Shown piece after piece: positions 50,405 to 57,543 of a stretch of DNA of 57,543 nucleotides; the first letter of the stretch is position 1; the number at the start of each line of letters is the position of its first letter. Below the pieces are notes generated by a model. It had not been told where the DNA came from. It was given only the letters and a program-made list of their open reading frames with translations, and did not search any database. Position numbers and translations under genes: made by a program. The DNA is from RGIG5579 sp045543495 (GTDB lineage Bacteria > Bacillota > Clostridia > Oscillospirales > SIG627), in NCBI GenBank assembly GCA_045543495.1, contig JAZQMO010000013.1, positions 1 through 57,543 of the forward strand. Reading direction: 5' to 3'.

Positions 50405-51583
50405 ATGATCAAAAAAACGGCAAAAAGCATTCTTTGCCTTGTGATGATCTTCTATTTTTCGTTTCTTTTTCTCTTCGGTCTGGCCGATTGGCTCTACCCC
50501 GATTCCATCAGCAGCTTTTCGGGGATCCGTCAGGAGGACAGACTGTGCTTTTCCCTCTCCTCGGCCACCCCCGATTCCTCGGAGGGCAGTACCACCGAGG
50601 CTCAGGTTCTGGCCTTCGGCTTTTTGCCCGTCAAGAACATTCGCCTCACATCCCTTCCCCGTCGGGAGGTGGAGGTGGGGGGAGAGCTCTTCGGCATCCG
50701 TATGAACACGGCAGGGCTTTTGGTGGCCTCCTTCGGCGCCGTGGAGACCTCGGGCGGCACCGTCTCTCCGGGCGAGGCGGCGGGGCTGAAAAAGGGGGAT
50801 GTGCTCACCCACTGTGACGGCGTGGCTCTTTCCGGTGCGGCGGATTTTGTGAAAATGATCACAAAAAGCGGCGGCAAGGCCGTGAGCATCACCTATCTGC
50901 GGGACGGCAAAACGGGAAAGACCGGTCTGACCCCCGTTCTCTCTTCAAACGGCGGCGGCTGGAAGGCGGGCCTCTGGGTGCGGGACGGTGCCGCAGGCAT
51001 CGGAACCGTTACCTTTACCGACCCCGAAACAGGGAATTTTGCAGGCCTTGGCCACGCCGTTTGCGACAGCGAAAGCCGCACCCCCTTCCCTATGGCCTCG
51101 GGGCAGGTCTGCCACGCCACGGTGGAAGGGATCCTGAAGGGCGAGGGCGGCAAGGCGGGAGAGATCCGAGGGCATTTGGAAAAGGATGAGATCGGCACCC
51201 TTATTTCCAATACCGCCCAAGGAGTCTGCGGCACCTTCACCCAAAAGCCGCCCGCCCAAATGACCGTTCCTCTCGGCCCCAAGGAGGAGGTGCGAGTGGG
51301 AAAGGCCACTGTGTTTTCCACCTTGGATGACACGGGAAAGCACCCCTACGAAATTGAAATCGAAGAGATCATTGACAAGGATCGGGACAGCAAGAATTTC
51401 ATCGTTCACATCACCGACCCCACCCTCATTGAAAAAACAGGGGGCATCGTTCAGGGAATGAGCGGCAGCCCCATCCTTCAAAACGGCAAGCTCATCGGCG
51501 CCGTGACCCACGTTTTGGTGGACGACCCCACCCGTGGCTACGGGATCTTTATTGAGAATATGCTTGCCGCCCTGCCGGAATAA
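50405..51583 (+). CDS. spoIVB: SpoIVB peptidase (S55 family)
   Basis: 392 residues. N-terminal signal-anchor (about 8-29), a PDZ domain (about 105-170, VSPGEAAGLKKGDVLTHCDGVALSG), then the S55 protease domain with the catalytic His in FAGLGHAVCDSESRTPFP (about 220) and Ser in QGMSGSPILQNGKLIGAVTHVLVDDPTRGYGIFIENM (about 355). It signals from forespore to mother cell by cleaving SpoIVFA, releasing pro-SigK processing. ATG follows a weak AAAAGGAACTCTATC. The final 41 codons recur as a separate fragment at 57282-57404. Confidence 0.95.
   Translation: MIKKTAKSILCLVMIFYFSFLFLFGLADWLYPDSISSFSGIRQEDRLCFSLSSATPDSSEGSTTEAQVLAFGFLPVKNIRLTSLPRREVEVGGELFGIRMNTAGLLVASFGAVETSGGTVSPGEAAGLKKGDVLTHCDGVALSGAADFVKMITKSGGKAVSITYLRDGKTGKTGLTPVLSSNGGGWKAGLWVRDGAAGIGTVTFTDPETGNFAGLGHAVCDSESRTPFPMASGQVCHATVEGILKGEGGKAGEIRGHLEKDEIGTLISNTAQGVCGTFTQKPPAQMTVPLGPKEEVRVGKATVFSTLDDTGKHPYEIEIEEIIDKDRDSKNFIVHITDPTLIEKTGGIVQGMSGSPILQNGKLIGAVTHVLVDDPTRGYGIFIENMLAALPE
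51460..51583 (+). repeat. Left copy of a 124-base direct repeat bounding the cargo block
   Basis: This is the end of spoIVB. It matches 57281-57404 with about nine differences in 124 bases, without gaps. The 54-base middle stretch from the GGCAAGCTC segment onward is identical. Encoded differences are N to D and AA to SG. Confidence 0.9.
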
Positions 51584-51586
51584 ACG

Positions 51587-51612
51587 AAAAAGCACCCGAA
51601 AGGGTGCTTTTT
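51587..51612 (+). terminator. Intrinsic terminator of spoIVB
   Basis: AAAAAGCACCC, GAAA, GGGTGCTTTTT. It overlaps the stop codon of the converging AraC gene by two bases. Confidence 0.88.
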
Positions 51613-52417
51613 ACGGTTCCGATATACCGTTCCTTTCCAAAGCCAAAGAAGGAGAATATCCGAAAAACGCCACGAACGCCTTGTAAAAAGAAGAATAATC
51701 CTGAAAGCCGCAGTCCCCGTAGATCTTTGTTGGCTTTTTTCCCTCAAGAATCAGATTCTGACCATAGATCAACCGTCTTTGCACTACATACCGATGCACA
51801 GAAATACCCATGGCTTTTTTGAAGCAGTGTGTAACAGAGGAAGAGGACGCATTCATTGCTTGAGACAACGCTTGAACACTCAGATCCCGAGAAAGGTTCT
51901 CGGAAATATACCGCAGAAGTGCTGCCATTTCTCCGCAAACGCTGTCCTCCTTTTCGTATTCCTTATCAAGGTTTTGATCCAGTACGGATAAAAGCATCAT
52001 CAAACCGCTGTAAGCATAAAACCCTTGTTTTTCACCGGGAGTTGCCTCCATCATTTCGCAGATTTTTTCCAGTAAAAACAAAACGTTCCCTTCCGGATTC
52101 TCAATGATACGGATATCCGAGAGAAGTTGACTGCAGGGTGTGCGCTTCAGCACATCATCAGAAAAGTACAACTTCAGTCTTGAGAACCTTTCTTGGTTCT
52201 GAATATCAAAATAGTGATACGTTCCCTTGGGAATCAGCAGCAGCACGTTGCCTCGCAGTATCCTTTTTTGATTCTCCAAAAAGAGTTCCGCATCGACGTC
52301 CATACAAAACAGGATCTCGTGATAAGTGTGGATTTCACGCTCGGTGATAGACAGTCGATTGCTCCTTTGAAAGAATATTTCATGATAAGACAGTGAATTT
52401 TCAAAATCAGTATTCAT
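51611..52417 (-). CDS. AraC-family transcription regulator
   Basis: 268 residues. An N-terminal cupin-like sensing domain (HTYHEILFCMDVDAELFLENQKRILRGNVLLLIPKGTYHYF) is followed by a linker and the C-terminal double HTH (about 165-260: ENLSRDLSVQALSQAMNASSSSVTHCFKKAMGISVHRYVVQRRLIYGQNLI, then YGDCGFQDYSSFYKAFVAFFGYSPS). It is divergent from the four-gene cargo operon and almost certainly controls it. It is AT-richer than the core genes, which supports acquisition with the operon. The signal it senses cannot be told. Confidence 0.93.
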   Translation of the reverse strand: MNTDFENSLSYHEIFFQRSNRLSITEREIHTYHEILFCMDVDAELFLENQKRILRGNVLLLIPKGTYHYFDIQNQERFSRLKLYFSDDVLKRTPCSQLLSDIRIIENPEGNVLFLLEKICEMMEATPGEKQGFYAYSGLMMLLSVLDQNLDKEYEKEDSVCGEMAALLRYISENLSRDLSVQALSQAMNASSSSVTHCFKKAMGISVHRYVVQRRLIYGQNLILEGKKPTKIYGDCGFQDYSSFYKAFVAFFGYSPSLALERNGISEP

Positions 52418-52435
52418 ATTTGCATTGTACCATAG

Positions 52436-52475
52436 AATTGCCGAAAATTCAATATAATATGCGTTTTTGGCAATT
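52436..52475. promoter_or_regulatory. Candidate operator between araC-type gene and cargo operon
   Basis: AATTGCCGAAAA (52436-52447) and TTTTTGGCAATT (52464-52475) are inverted with one mismatch and 16 bases between them. A possible plus-strand promoter, TTTATA, 17 bases, TACAAT (about 52475-52503), follows directly. Confidence 0.5.
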
Positions 52476-52534
52476 TATATTTAAAAATATTTATTATACA
52501 ATGAATACAGAAAGGAGATGCTTCCACGGAGAAA

Positions 52535-53827
52535 ATGAACGGACTTTTATTTGATACCGAGTTTCAATATTACTTAAAAAGTCGGTTTTATTATGCAGAT
52601 CACGATGCGACCAGCGCAGGCAGACTGTTTTTTGAGAATTCCGGCGGTTCCTTGCGACTGAAGGCTGCCGTAGAAGCAAAGGCGCGCGCTGAACAGCATC
52701 CGGATTGTCCGGAAAGATTCCACAGACAGGCACTGGAGATGAACCGCTTGGTGCAGGAGGGTACGAAAGATATTCTTTCCTGCGTTTTCGGAACGGAAAA
52801 AGGCGCTCTGATCACCGAGCTGACTGCCTCTCAAGCCATGTTCCATATGGTAGAGCTTGTTATGGAGAACGTTCCCGGAACCAATGCTGTGGTAAGTGCT
52901 TTGGAGCACCCTTCTGCCTTTGACGCAGTTGCTTACTACTGCCAAAAAACGGGGAAAGAGCTGCGGGTGATCCCGGCAGATCCCGCCACCGGCGCCATCG
53001 ATCCGGATACCGCAGCAAGCCTGGTAGACGAAAACACTTGTTTGCTCAGTGTGATGTCCGCCTCCAATGTTACCGGTGCCATCATGGACATCGGTGCCAT
53101 GGTCCGCAAGGCCAGGGCAAAGAAGCCGGATCTTTATATTCTCTCAGATGCGGTTCAGCACGCACCCCATTGTGCGTTAGATGTGCAGCAGTTGGGTATA
53201 GACGGAATGAACATCGCACCCTATAAATTCTTCGGTGTCCGGGGCTGTGGCTTCGCCTGGGTCTCCGATCGGATGGCACGGCTCCCCCACCGGAAGCTGC
53301 TGGGCAAGGAGCAAACAGTATTTGCGCTGGGAACTCCTACGCCGGGTAACTTTGCGGCGATGCAGGCTGTGATCGATTATGTCTGCCGGATCGGTGCCAC
53401 ATTCAGCAATGCCACCGACCGCGCAGCGCTGTACCGGGAGGGAATGGAAAGGATCCACTTGCAGGAGCGGGCTCTGCTTCACCGCCTGCTTGAAGGAACG
53501 GACGCGTGTCCCGGTTTGCGGTACATTCCCGGTGTCCGGGTTTATGCCGACGACTTAGAACTGACTCGCCGCGACCTGATCGTCGCCATTGGTATTACAG
53601 GTATGGATGTATCCAACGCTGTGCAAGAATATGAAAAGCGTGGTGTCATTGTCTGCGACCGGAGTAACCGGAGTATGTATGCAAAGCGGATCGTGGAATC
53701 GCTGGGGCTTGAAGGCGTGATCAGAGTTTCTCCGCTTCATTGCCACGGAACGGATGATATCGACAAATTCCTGCGGATCACCGGCGAAATCGCAAGAGCA
53801 GCCGATCAAACAAGAAAAGGAGAATAA
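52535..53827 (+). CDS. Class V aminotransferase-fold PLP enzyme
   Basis: 430 residues. Cysteine desulfurase-like fold: YADHDATSAGRLFFENSGGS, SALEHPSAFDAVAYYCQKTGKELRVIPADPATGAIDPD, ILSDAVQHAPHCALDVQQLGIDGMNIAPYKFFGVRGCGFAWVS with the PLP Asp, His and Lys (Lys about 231). No catalytic Cys in the usual desulfurase loop was evident, so desulfurase, lyase or aminotransferase activity are all open. ATG is preceded by GGAGAAA at very short range, with AAAGGAG further up; start moderately sure. Its stop is two bases before the next gene, so they are coupled. Confidence 0.82.
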   Translation: MNGLLFDTEFQYYLKSRFYYADHDATSAGRLFFENSGGSLRLKAAVEAKARAEQHPDCPERFHRQALEMNRLVQEGTKDILSCVFGTEKGALITELTASQAMFHMVELVMENVPGTNAVVSALEHPSAFDAVAYYCQKTGKELRVIPADPATGAIDPDTAASLVDENTCLLSVMSASNVTGAIMDIGAMVRKARAKKPDLYILSDAVQHAPHCALDVQQLGIDGMNIAPYKFFGVRGCGFAWVSDRMARLPHRKLLGKEQTVFALGTPTPGNFAAMQAVIDYVCRIGATFSNATDRAALYREGMERIHLQERALLHRLLEGTDACPGLRYIPGVRVYADDLELTRRDLIVAIGITGMDVSNAVQEYEKRGVIVCDRSNRSMYAKRIVESLGLEGVIRVSPLHCHGTDDIDKFLRITGEIARAADQTRKGE

Positions 53828-53829
53828 CG

Positions 53830-54888
53830 ATGGACAAACATGCAATCATGTACCGAAATTTATCTCAGGAAGATCTTATAAAATGCGGAGCTTTCAGTCT
53901 GCCTATGGCGATTAAATCATTAAAGCGCAGTCTGCTTCAGTTTAGAAACGGAGAAATTCTCTTTCCCGAAAAGATCGTTCAGGTCTTTAATGAAGAAACC
54001 AATGAAAGAATCAATTGTCTGCCGGCGACACTTCTTCCGGAAAAGCTTTGCGGCGTAAAATGGGTTTCGGTATTTCCGCAAAATCCGGTTCGGTTCGGTA
54101 CGCAGAATCTTTCGGCAATTATTACGCTTTCAAGCATAGAAAACGGATATCCTGTCTGCGTTATGGACGGCACACTTTGCTCTAATATGAGAGTTGCGGC
54201 AGTGGGTGCTTTGGCAGCAGATCTGTTGGCAAGGCAAGATGCTGAAAGCATCGGTTTCATCGGTGCAGGAGAGCAGGCAAAAATGCATTTGTTAGGGATG
54301 AAATCTGTACGCCCTAATCTCAGAGTGTGTCGCGTTGCTGCAAAAACGAAGGATGATGAGCGCATTTTTGTTGAAAGTCTTAAACCCTTGTTGCCGGATA
54401 TGGAATTCGTTGTTTGCAACACGGTCTTAGAAGATGCGATTCGTGAGTCCGACATCATTGTTACTGCCACGAGTGCGCAAGCACCACTTCTAAAACCGGA
54501 ATGGATCAAAAAGGGCACATTTTACAGCCATGTAGGCGGATACGAATGTGACTACCGCGTTATTCAGATGGCAGATAAGCTTGTCTGTGATGATTGGAGC
54601 GTGGTAAAGCACAGACTTTCTACCATCACGCGTGTATACAAAACGGGCTTGATTACAGACGACGATATCAGCGGAAATCTTGTTGACATTTTGGACGGAA
54701 CCAGACCTGGGCGAGAGCGCGATGATGAATTTATTGTTTTTTCTGCTGCAGGACTTTCTTATGTTGATGTCGCGATCGCGCATGATATGTTCCGATTGGC
54801 TGAAGTAAAAAATATGGGTACAATGGTTCCGCTGCAAGAAAAAATGATATTTGAGCATGAAGGGCTTTCAAATTTTGTAGAAATTTAA
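53830..54888 (+). CDS. Ornithine cyclodeaminase / mu-crystallin family protein
   Basis: 352 residues. NAD-binding Rossmann motif GFIGAGEQAKMHLLGM (about 135), preceded by NMRVAAVGALAADLLARQDAESI and GYPVCVMDGTLCSNMR; later ESDIIVTATSAQAPLLKPEWIKKGTFYSHVGGYECDY. Family members include ornithine cyclodeaminase, alanine dehydrogenase, ketimine reductase, and SbnB, which makes a diaminopropionate precursor. Which reaction applies cannot be told. AATAACG just upstream is a weak site, so translation is likely coupled to the aminotransferase gene. AT-rich relative to that gene. Confidence 0.85.
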   Translation: MDKHAIMYRNLSQEDLIKCGAFSLPMAIKSLKRSLLQFRNGEILFPEKIVQVFNEETNERINCLPATLLPEKLCGVKWVSVFPQNPVRFGTQNLSAIITLSSIENGYPVCVMDGTLCSNMRVAAVGALAADLLARQDAESIGFIGAGEQAKMHLLGMKSVRPNLRVCRVAAKTKDDERIFVESLKPLLPDMEFVVCNTVLEDAIRESDIIVTATSAQAPLLKPEWIKKGTFYSHVGGYECDYRVIQMADKLVCDDWSVVKHRLSTITRVYKTGLITDDDISGNLVDILDGTRPGRERDDEFIVFSAAGLSYVDVAIAHDMFRLAEVKNMGTMVPLQEKMIFEHEGLSNFVEI

Positions 54889-54963
54889 GTGCTCGGAAAG
54901 CGTCAGAAAATGGTATATGAGCTGATTTGCGCTTATTCTGATAAATTAAGATAGGATGGGAAA

Positions 54964-55845
54964 ATGAAAAAAACAGAAAACGATTTGGGCATGTATAATC
55001 TTGAATATTCTGAACTTGAAAAGGTTTTAGTCAAAAATCGAGAAGAATTCTACCAAAATCCCAGCAGCGTATATCTGAAGCCGTTCAAAATCCTTGGCAA
55101 CCTCTATTACGTAGGAGACAAGCGGGTTTGCGCCCATCTTATTGATACAGGAGAAGGTTTGATCTTATTGGATGCAGGGTATCAGCATACCATTCATATG
55201 CTCGTTGATTCCATATGGTCGCTCGGCTTTAATCCCCGTGATGTTAAGTACTTGATTCTATCTCACGGACATTACGACCATTTCGGAGCCTGTAATGAGT
55301 TTCGCGCTTTGTACGGCGTGAAGAGCTTTATGAGCAAAGCGGACTGTGAAATGCTCAAAAACACGCCGAGGGCAGGCCTTCTGGATATGAATCCCAATCC
55401 TCATGCGCTTCTTCCCGTAATCGATTACGAATTTGAAGACGATGAGATCATAAGTCTCGGGAATACACAAATTGAGTGCGTTCTTTCTCCCGGTCATTCC
55501 CCCGGAACTACCTCGTTTTTCTTTGATATTACCGACAGCGGTAAGACGTATCCGGTGGGGTATTTCGGCGGCACCGGTTTTTTGACACTTTATCGTGACT
55601 TTTTGAAAAAATACGAGTTACCCTTGGAACTGCAGGAACAGTTTGCCCAAACGTTAAATGATCTGAAATCCAGACAAGTTGATATTTCACTTGGCAATCA
55701 CCCTGCCCAGAATTCTACGTTAAAAAAACGACGCCTGATGATTGAAAATCCTGCCGTTAATCCGTTTATCGATCCCGAGGAATGGTGTGTGTATCTGAAT
55801 AAGCTTGAAATGCAATACCGTGAATTTTTGAAAAAAGGCCATTAA
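54964..55845 (+). CDS. MBL-fold metallohydrolase
   Basis: 293 residues. Metallo-beta-lactamase fold with LILLDAGYQHT, LILSHGHYDHFGACNEF (HxHxDH, about 100-105), LSPGHSPGTTSFFF (third His) and ISLGNHPAQNS (last His), so both zinc sites seem complete. The spacing suits the B3-like or lactonase-type group rather than true beta-lactamases. No signal peptide, so it is cytoplasmic. The start is 75 bases after the previous stop, with GATGGGAAA just before ATG. Second MBL gene near a ceramidase-like gene in this window. Confidence 0.88.
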   Translation: MKKTENDLGMYNLEYSELEKVLVKNREEFYQNPSSVYLKPFKILGNLYYVGDKRVCAHLIDTGEGLILLDAGYQHTIHMLVDSIWSLGFNPRDVKYLILSHGHYDHFGACNEFRALYGVKSFMSKADCEMLKNTPRAGLLDMNPNPHALLPVIDYEFEDDEIISLGNTQIECVLSPGHSPGTTSFFFDITDSGKTYPVGYFGGTGFLTLYRDFLKKYELPLELQEQFAQTLNDLKSRQVDISLGNHPAQNSTLKKRRLMIENPAVNPFIDPEEWCVYLNKLEMQYREFLKKGH

Positions 55846-55898
55846 AGAAAAATCGGATACCCATGAAATCCCGTGACCATAGGAGGAAAGGAAATATT

Positions 55899-57221
55899 AT
55901 GATTAAGATCGGCTTTGGAAGAACAGATATTACACCAACGGAGGCGGTGCCCTTGGCAGGCTACGGCAACTCTCAGGACCGGATCAGCCGAGAGATCGAC
56001 TACCGACTGTTTGCAACCTGTCTGGCATTTGCCGACGAGAAAGGTATGCCTGCGCTGGTGTATCACACAGATCTGCCCGCGCCTCCGTATGAACTGTTCA
56101 AAACCTGGCTAATGCCGCCCATTGCAGAGGCCACCGGTGTGTCGGCAGAACGGATCCTGATATCCTGCACACATACCCACTCCGGTCCCGCTTTGGATGA
56201 TGCGAAACAGGATGTGCGAATCCGCCGTTATCAGCCACTTCTGATTGAAAGAATGATCGAAGCTGCCAAGCTGGCTTTGGCAGATATGGCTACGGCACAG
56301 TTGCAGGTCGGTAGCATTCAGACGGAAGGACTGAATCATGTGCGCCGGTATGTGCTGCAAGACGGCACCTTTGCCGGCGACAACTACGGTCACTTCGAGT
56401 TATCTCCCATTGCCTGTCATGAGTCCGAGCCGGACCGAGAACTTCAGCTGATCAAGATCCTGCGGGAAAGCAAGCAGGATATTATCCTGGCAAATTTCCA
56501 GATGCATCCCCACCGCAACGGCGGAAAGAAAATGTATGTCTTATCTGCGGATATTATCGGTGCTTTCCGGGAGGAAATGGAAAGGGAAAACTGTCTTTTC
56601 GCCTACTTCACCGGCGCTTCCGGTAACATAAACGGTCATAGCCTAATTCCGGAAGAGAATATCACTGCGGATTTTATTGCCCATGGCAAAGCCTTAGCAG
56701 ATTATGCCCGAAAAGTGATCTATCGCCCGATCAAAGCAGGCGAACTAACGTTTTCTTCCGCTCAAGTCACGGTGCCGATCGATCACAGTAAGGATCATTT
56801 GGTGCCGGTGTGCAGAAAGATTCAGGACCAGTGGTATTCTACCTTTCAGCATTCGGACTACCGAGCGCTCAGCGATCTTCACAACATCAGTAGCATCTAC
56901 CACGCAGAAGCAATTATTTTCAAATCCGAAATGCCCCGTGCTTTGGACCTGACCATCTGGGGTTTGTCCATTGGTGATGTGGCTTTCGTTGGTGCACCGT
57001 ATGAAATGTTTGACACCAACGGTTTGCAGATCAAAGAGGGATCCCCCTTTGATATGACATTCGTTTTGACCTGCACCAACGAGCGTTTTGCCTATATCCC
57101 CTCGGCTTTAGGTTTCAAAAATGGTGGCTACAGCGCAGATCTGTGCCGATTCGTCCCGGGCACCGGTGAACTGATGGCAAGCGCTTACATCGACATGCTC
57201 AAACGTATGAAAAAAGAATAA
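55899..57221 (+). CDS. Neutral ceramidase-like N-terminal domain hydrolase
   Basis: 440 residues from ATG at 55899, with AGGAGGAAAGG upstream; the 12 residues before it are not conserved-looking. Family motifs: GFGRTDITPTEAVPLAGYGNSQDR, LISCTHTHSGPALDD (metal pair, about 95), NFQMHPHRNGGKKMYVLSADIIG with further metal ligands, and FTGASGNINGHSLIPE. The last is where ceramidases have GDVSP with the nucleophilic Ser; here it reads SGNING. So the metal site looks complete but the ceramidase nucleophile is not present. No signal peptide. Last gene of the cargo operon; about 60 bases separate it from the spoIVB fragment. Confidence 0.78.
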   Translation: MIKIGFGRTDITPTEAVPLAGYGNSQDRISREIDYRLFATCLAFADEKGMPALVYHTDLPAPPYELFKTWLMPPIAEATGVSAERILISCTHTHSGPALDDAKQDVRIRRYQPLLIERMIEAAKLALADMATAQLQVGSIQTEGLNHVRRYVLQDGTFAGDNYGHFELSPIACHESEPDRELQLIKILRESKQDIILANFQMHPHRNGGKKMYVLSADIIGAFREEMERENCLFAYFTGASGNINGHSLIPEENITADFIAHGKALADYARKVIYRPIKAGELTFSSAQVTVPIDHSKDHLVPVCRKIQDQWYSTFQHSDYRALSDLHNISSIYHAEAIIFKSEMPRALDLTIWGLSIGDVAFVGAPYEMFDTNGLQIKEGSPFDMTFVLTCTNERFAYIPSALGFKNGGYSADLCRFVPGTGELMASAYIDMLKRMKKE

Positions 57222-57280
57222 GGTAACACGGTTGCACGGCTCTGCGGTTTCATTTGTTGGTCCTATCTTGACACGTGCGC

Positions 57281-57404
57281 GAGCGGCAGCCCCATTCTCC
57301 AAGACGGCAAGCTCATCGGCGCCGTGACCCACGTTTTGGTGGACGACCCCACCCGTGGCTACGGCATCTTTATCGAAAATATGCTCTCCGGCCTGCCGGA
57401 ATAA
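57281..57404 (+). pseudogene. spoIVB: Duplicate 3' fragment of spoIVB
   Basis: The frame from 57282 encodes 40 residues, SGSPILQDGKLIGAVTHVLV through to ENMLSGLPE, then TAA. It contains the catalytic Ser region but no start, PDZ or His region, so it cannot work. Gapless, about 93% identical to 51460-51583. It begins abruptly after ACACGTGCGC, unlike the sequence before it in the intact gene. It probably is what remains of the original (or incoming) gene end after insertion of the 51.6-57.3 kb block. Confidence 0.88.
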
Positions 57405-57411
57405 TAAAAAT

Positions 57412-57436
57412 CCACCCGCATAGCGGGTGGTATTTC
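57412..57436 (+). terminator. Terminator-like hairpin after the spoIVB fragment
   Basis: CCACCCGC, ATA, GCGGGTGG, then TATTTC. The position matches the terminator after intact spoIVB, but the sequence differs. Confidence 0.65.
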
Positions 57437-57543
57437 ATTTTCGGGCATAGCCCTAAAGGAAACTGGCTGCACATAAATGCGCATAGTGTGGCCTGCCAGC
57501 CATGCATTTGTTACTTGCTACCCGTAAACGGGTCTCTCGGGTC
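57437..57543. other. Structured non-coding end of the window
   Basis: No gene is visible. Short stems: GGGC-ATA-GCCC (about 57441-57452), CTGGCTG with CAGCCA further on, and ACCCGT-AA-ACGGGT (about 57519-57533). It could be part of a structured RNA that continues past the window, or only palindromic spacer. Confidence 0.35.

Noticed and set aside
51611..57280. Integrase, transposase or toxin-antitoxin gene in the cargo block
   Set aside because: All frames in the block are accounted for by the five named genes; none has recombinase motifs.

Overview
The window looks like chromosomal DNA from a spore-forming, anaerobic Clostridia-type Firmicute, probably an uncultured gut lineage. The evidence is an intact spoIIA operon (spoIIAA, spoIIAB, sigF), spoIVB, an rny-ymdB pair, strong Gram-positive ribosome binding sites, consensus sigma-A promoters, and many lipoproteins without outer-membrane genes. 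Genus cannot be fixed from sequence reading alone. No rRNA, tRNA, CRISPR array, transposase or integrase was seen.

Layout. 0-4.5 kb: a very large secreted beta-repeat surface protein with a 43-residue downstream gene and two palindromes in its 5' leader. 4.5-5.8, 21.6-22.2 and 30.3-31.3 kb: gene-free islands built from mosaic dispersed repeats. 5.8-8.2 kb: a small membrane exporter-like protein and a lipoprotein. 8.2-12.7 kb: a two-component system followed by an HtrA-like protein without its catalytic triad and an aminotransferase-fold protein without its PLP lysine. 12.7-20.5 kb: rny, ymdB, mfd and a PrsA-like lipoprotein, then a TepA-like ClpP-family protease. 20.5-30.3 kb: lipoproteins, an SPFH protein, a D-2-hydroxyacid dehydrogenase, nagB, and a ceramidase-like plus metallo-beta-lactamase-fold gene pair.

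31.3-40.7 kb is one long aromatic amino acid operon of nine enzyme genes carrying ten or more activities (DAHP synthase to prephenate dehydrogenase and dehydratase, with a shikimate dehydrogenase/kinase fusion). It is preceded by a consensus promoter, a 24-residue leader peptide rich in Phe and Tyr codons, and mutually exclusive antiterminator and terminator hairpins. This is a textbook ribosome-mediated attenuator in a group where T-boxes are more usual.

40.7-51.6 kb: spoIIA operon, exonuclease III, a polytopic membrane protein, a PAP2 / unknown / phosphodiester glycosidase group, a divergent pair of small XRE regulators around a palindromic operator, a true HtrA protease, and spoIVB. 51.6-57.3 kb is an accessory cargo block: an AraC regulator divergent from a class V aminotransferase, an ornithine cyclodeaminase family enzyme, a metallo-beta-lactamase-fold enzyme and a second ceramidase-like protein. 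The block is bounded by a 124-bp direct repeat, because the last 41 codons of spoIVB reappear as a roughly 93% identical fragment at 57281-57404. This marks the block as an insertion at the spoIVB 3' end.
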